This document shows, one piece after another, positions 5,314-6,166 of a stretch of 6,166 bases of DNA; position 1 is the first letter of the stretch, and every line of letters begins with the position of its first letter. Origin of the DNA: JACMIU01 sp043763605 (GTDB lineage Bacteria > Armatimonadota > Armatimonadia > Armatimonadales > Armatimonadaceae); assembly GCA_043763605.1 (NCBI GenBank), contig JAYULM010000526.1, positions 1 through 6,166 of the forward strand. Direction: 5' to 3'. The position numbers were made by a program, and so were the translations under genes. Under the pieces are notes generated by a model. It ran no database searches and was not told the origin of the DNA. It saw nothing but the letters and a program-made list of their open reading frames with translations.

Positions 5314-5589
5314 TCAGATCCAGTGGAGCCACTTCCCGACGCCGTACAGGGCGGACGCCGAAGACGTGACGATTACGAGTAGTAAAGTCAGCAGACGTGG
5401 CAACAGGGCATCGCTCGACAGCAATCCGTTCCGACGCGGCGCGGCGGTGTACCACGGCTCCTGTTCGACAAATTCGACGATGACGAGGTCGTCTTGCTCG
5501 ATCACGCGGGCCTTGTGGCGGGCAAGGAGTCGTCCCCGCGTGGCACGGGAAACGTCGGGCGGCGGCGGCGGTTGGGATGTTTTTTGCAC
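5314..5589 (-). CDS. Small C-terminally anchored membrane protein (91 aa)
   Basis: Family not recognised. A proline run (PPPPP) near the N-terminus is followed by a basic stretch (ATRGRLLARHKAR), an acidic stretch (EQDDLVIVEFVEQEP) and one hydrophobic segment of about 22 residues close to the C-terminus (LLPRLLTLLLVIVTSSASALYGV), ending KWLHWI. This suggests a tail-anchored protein with its bulk in the cytoplasm. The GTG at 5589 is preferred because AGGA lies ten bases upstream; the GTG at 5610, which directly abuts the stop of the preceding gene, is the alternative and would give 98 residues. Tight packing implies co-transcription and coupling with the DUF2089-like gene. In context it may tether or sense for the regulator and the DUF4097 protein, but this is inference. 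Confidence 0.7.
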   Translation of the reverse strand: MQKTSQPPPPPDVSRATRGRLLARHKARVIEQDDLVIVEFVEQEPWYTAAPRRNGLLSSDALLPRLLTLLLVIVTSSASALYGVGKWLHWI

Positions 5590-5610
5590 GGGAGACGGTT
5601 CCTTTCTCAC

Positions 5611-6018
5611 TTACAGGTTGCGCAATGCTTCGGCGGCTTGCGCGGGCGTCAATCGCCCCTCCTCGACATCGCGCAAAAGCCGTTTGCGCGAATCCCGGGG
5701 CGGCGGTGTATTCGATGGTGTCGACAATGGCGGTGTCGGCGGTCGTTCGGCGTCCAGTACGGATTCGAGAGCCAATACCGTAGCATCGAGGCGCGCACGA
5801 ACGGTGGGATAGGAGACACCTAATTCGCGCTCCATGTCGCGAATAACGCCCCGGCAGAGCACGAATGTTTCGATGAACCGCTGATGATCCACGGGCAATG
5901 CCGCCAGCGGTGCGGACGCGAACGTGCCGTGCAACCGGGTGTCACACAGGGTGCAGGACAGTTCGCTGATCCGAAGGGACGCGTCGCACGTGGGACACTG
6001 GGTGATTTGGCGTGCCAT
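5611..6018 (-). CDS. DUF2089-like zinc-ribbon HTH regulator (135 aa)
   Basis: Likely transcriptional regulator. The N-terminus is a zinc ribbon with CPTC at 8-11 and CTLC at 22-25. Residues 46-84 form the conserved DUF2089 core, including FIETFVLCRGVIRDMERELG and the helix-turn-helix stretch SYPTVRARLDATVLALE. A proline-rich linker (93-107) leads to a SHOCT-like C-terminal motif (LLRDVEEGRLTPAQAAEALRNL, 114-135) much like the N-terminus of the DUF4097 protein two genes on. DUF2089 proteins are commonly found next to SHOCT/DUF4097 genes, so this is probably the regulator of the cluster. The ATG at 6018 has only a weak Shine-Dalgarno sequence. The 148 bp upstream are AT-rich; a weak promoter (TTGCCT at 6106-6111, TATTTT at 6084-6089, 16-bp spacing, minus strand) is possible. 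Confidence 0.85.
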   Translation of the reverse strand: MARQITQCPTCDASLRISELSCTLCDTRLHGTFASAPLAALPVDHQRFIETFVLCRGVIRDMERELGVSYPTVRARLDATVLALESVLDAERPPTPPLSTPSNTPPPRDSRKRLLRDVEEGRLTPAQAAEALRNL

Positions 6019-6166
6019 ATTCTAAACTTGCTTCTCGAACACTTTACCAAAGGAAATTGATTTTTACAATAGAGCCTCTTTCAAAAATAGGGATTGGAAA
6101 ATTGAAGGCAATTGGCGTTCAGTATCGAAAAGGAGAATGTGAAAAACCAAAACGAATCGAACGCCA

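Noticed and set aside
3793..5382. 529-residue plus-strand open frame
   Set aside because: It lies antisense to the DUF4097 gene, is rich in Ser, Arg and Ala without domain motifs, and is the usual mirror frame of a GC-rich gene. The minus-strand frame has the recognisable domains and a ribosome binding site.
5219..5455. 78-residue minus-strand frame overlapping the start of the DUF4097 gene
   Set aside because: Runs out of frame across the end of the small membrane protein and the start of the DUF4097 gene, with no ribosome site and no recognisable features.

Overview
The window comes from a GC-rich bacterium. Nearly all genes lie on the minus strand, with frequent GTG starts and tRNA genes lacking an encoded CCA. 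The mix of a DUF1573-type lipid-facing protein, a DUF2089-type zinc-ribbon regulator, a SHOCT-like/DUF4097 protein and palindromic elements with an 'accacaaaggacacgaag' core suggests a free-living environmental lineage such as Armatimonadota or Planctomycetota. That placement is a guess from gene style, not from a marker gene.

Layout from right to left, the main direction of transcription. (1) 6018-3600 is a three-gene cluster: a DUF2089-like zinc-ribbon/HTH protein, a small protein with one C-terminal membrane helix, and a large SHOCT-like plus DUF4097 protein with a regular SGD repeat. The first and last carry the same kind of short helical motif, so they probably form one regulatory or envelope-sensing module. 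(2) 3573-3445 is a 129-bp element with perfect 36-bp inverted ends. (3) 3419-2382 is a FecCD/BtuC-type ABC permease, with no ATPase or binding protein in the window. (4) 2359-2085 holds two different tRNA-Cys(GCA) genes separated only by a 124-bp element with perfect 33-bp inverted ends. (5) 2061-274 is a second operon with a good promoter (TTGACA-16-TAAAAT) that places the ATG at the expected transcription start. It runs through a membrane-anchored DUF1573 protein, a secreted protein with ten cysteines and an unrecognised membrane-anchored protein, and ends in a clear intrinsic terminator. (6) 2-275 on the plus strand, converging on that terminator, is a damaged Hfq-like (Sm-fold) reading frame. 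It has an 18-bp in-frame duplication and a frame disruption, and is probably a pseudogene or an incomplete gene running off the left edge.

The second operon (1100-2035) is visibly less GC-rich than the 2380-5600 region. All its products look exported or membrane-anchored, so a shared role outside the cytoplasm is likely, but no specific function can be read from the sequence. The most unusual items are the tRNA-Cys / hairpin / tRNA-Cys arrangement, the decayed Hfq-like frame, the tandem duplication that sets the C-terminus of the cysteine-rich protein, and the paired SHOCT-like module.
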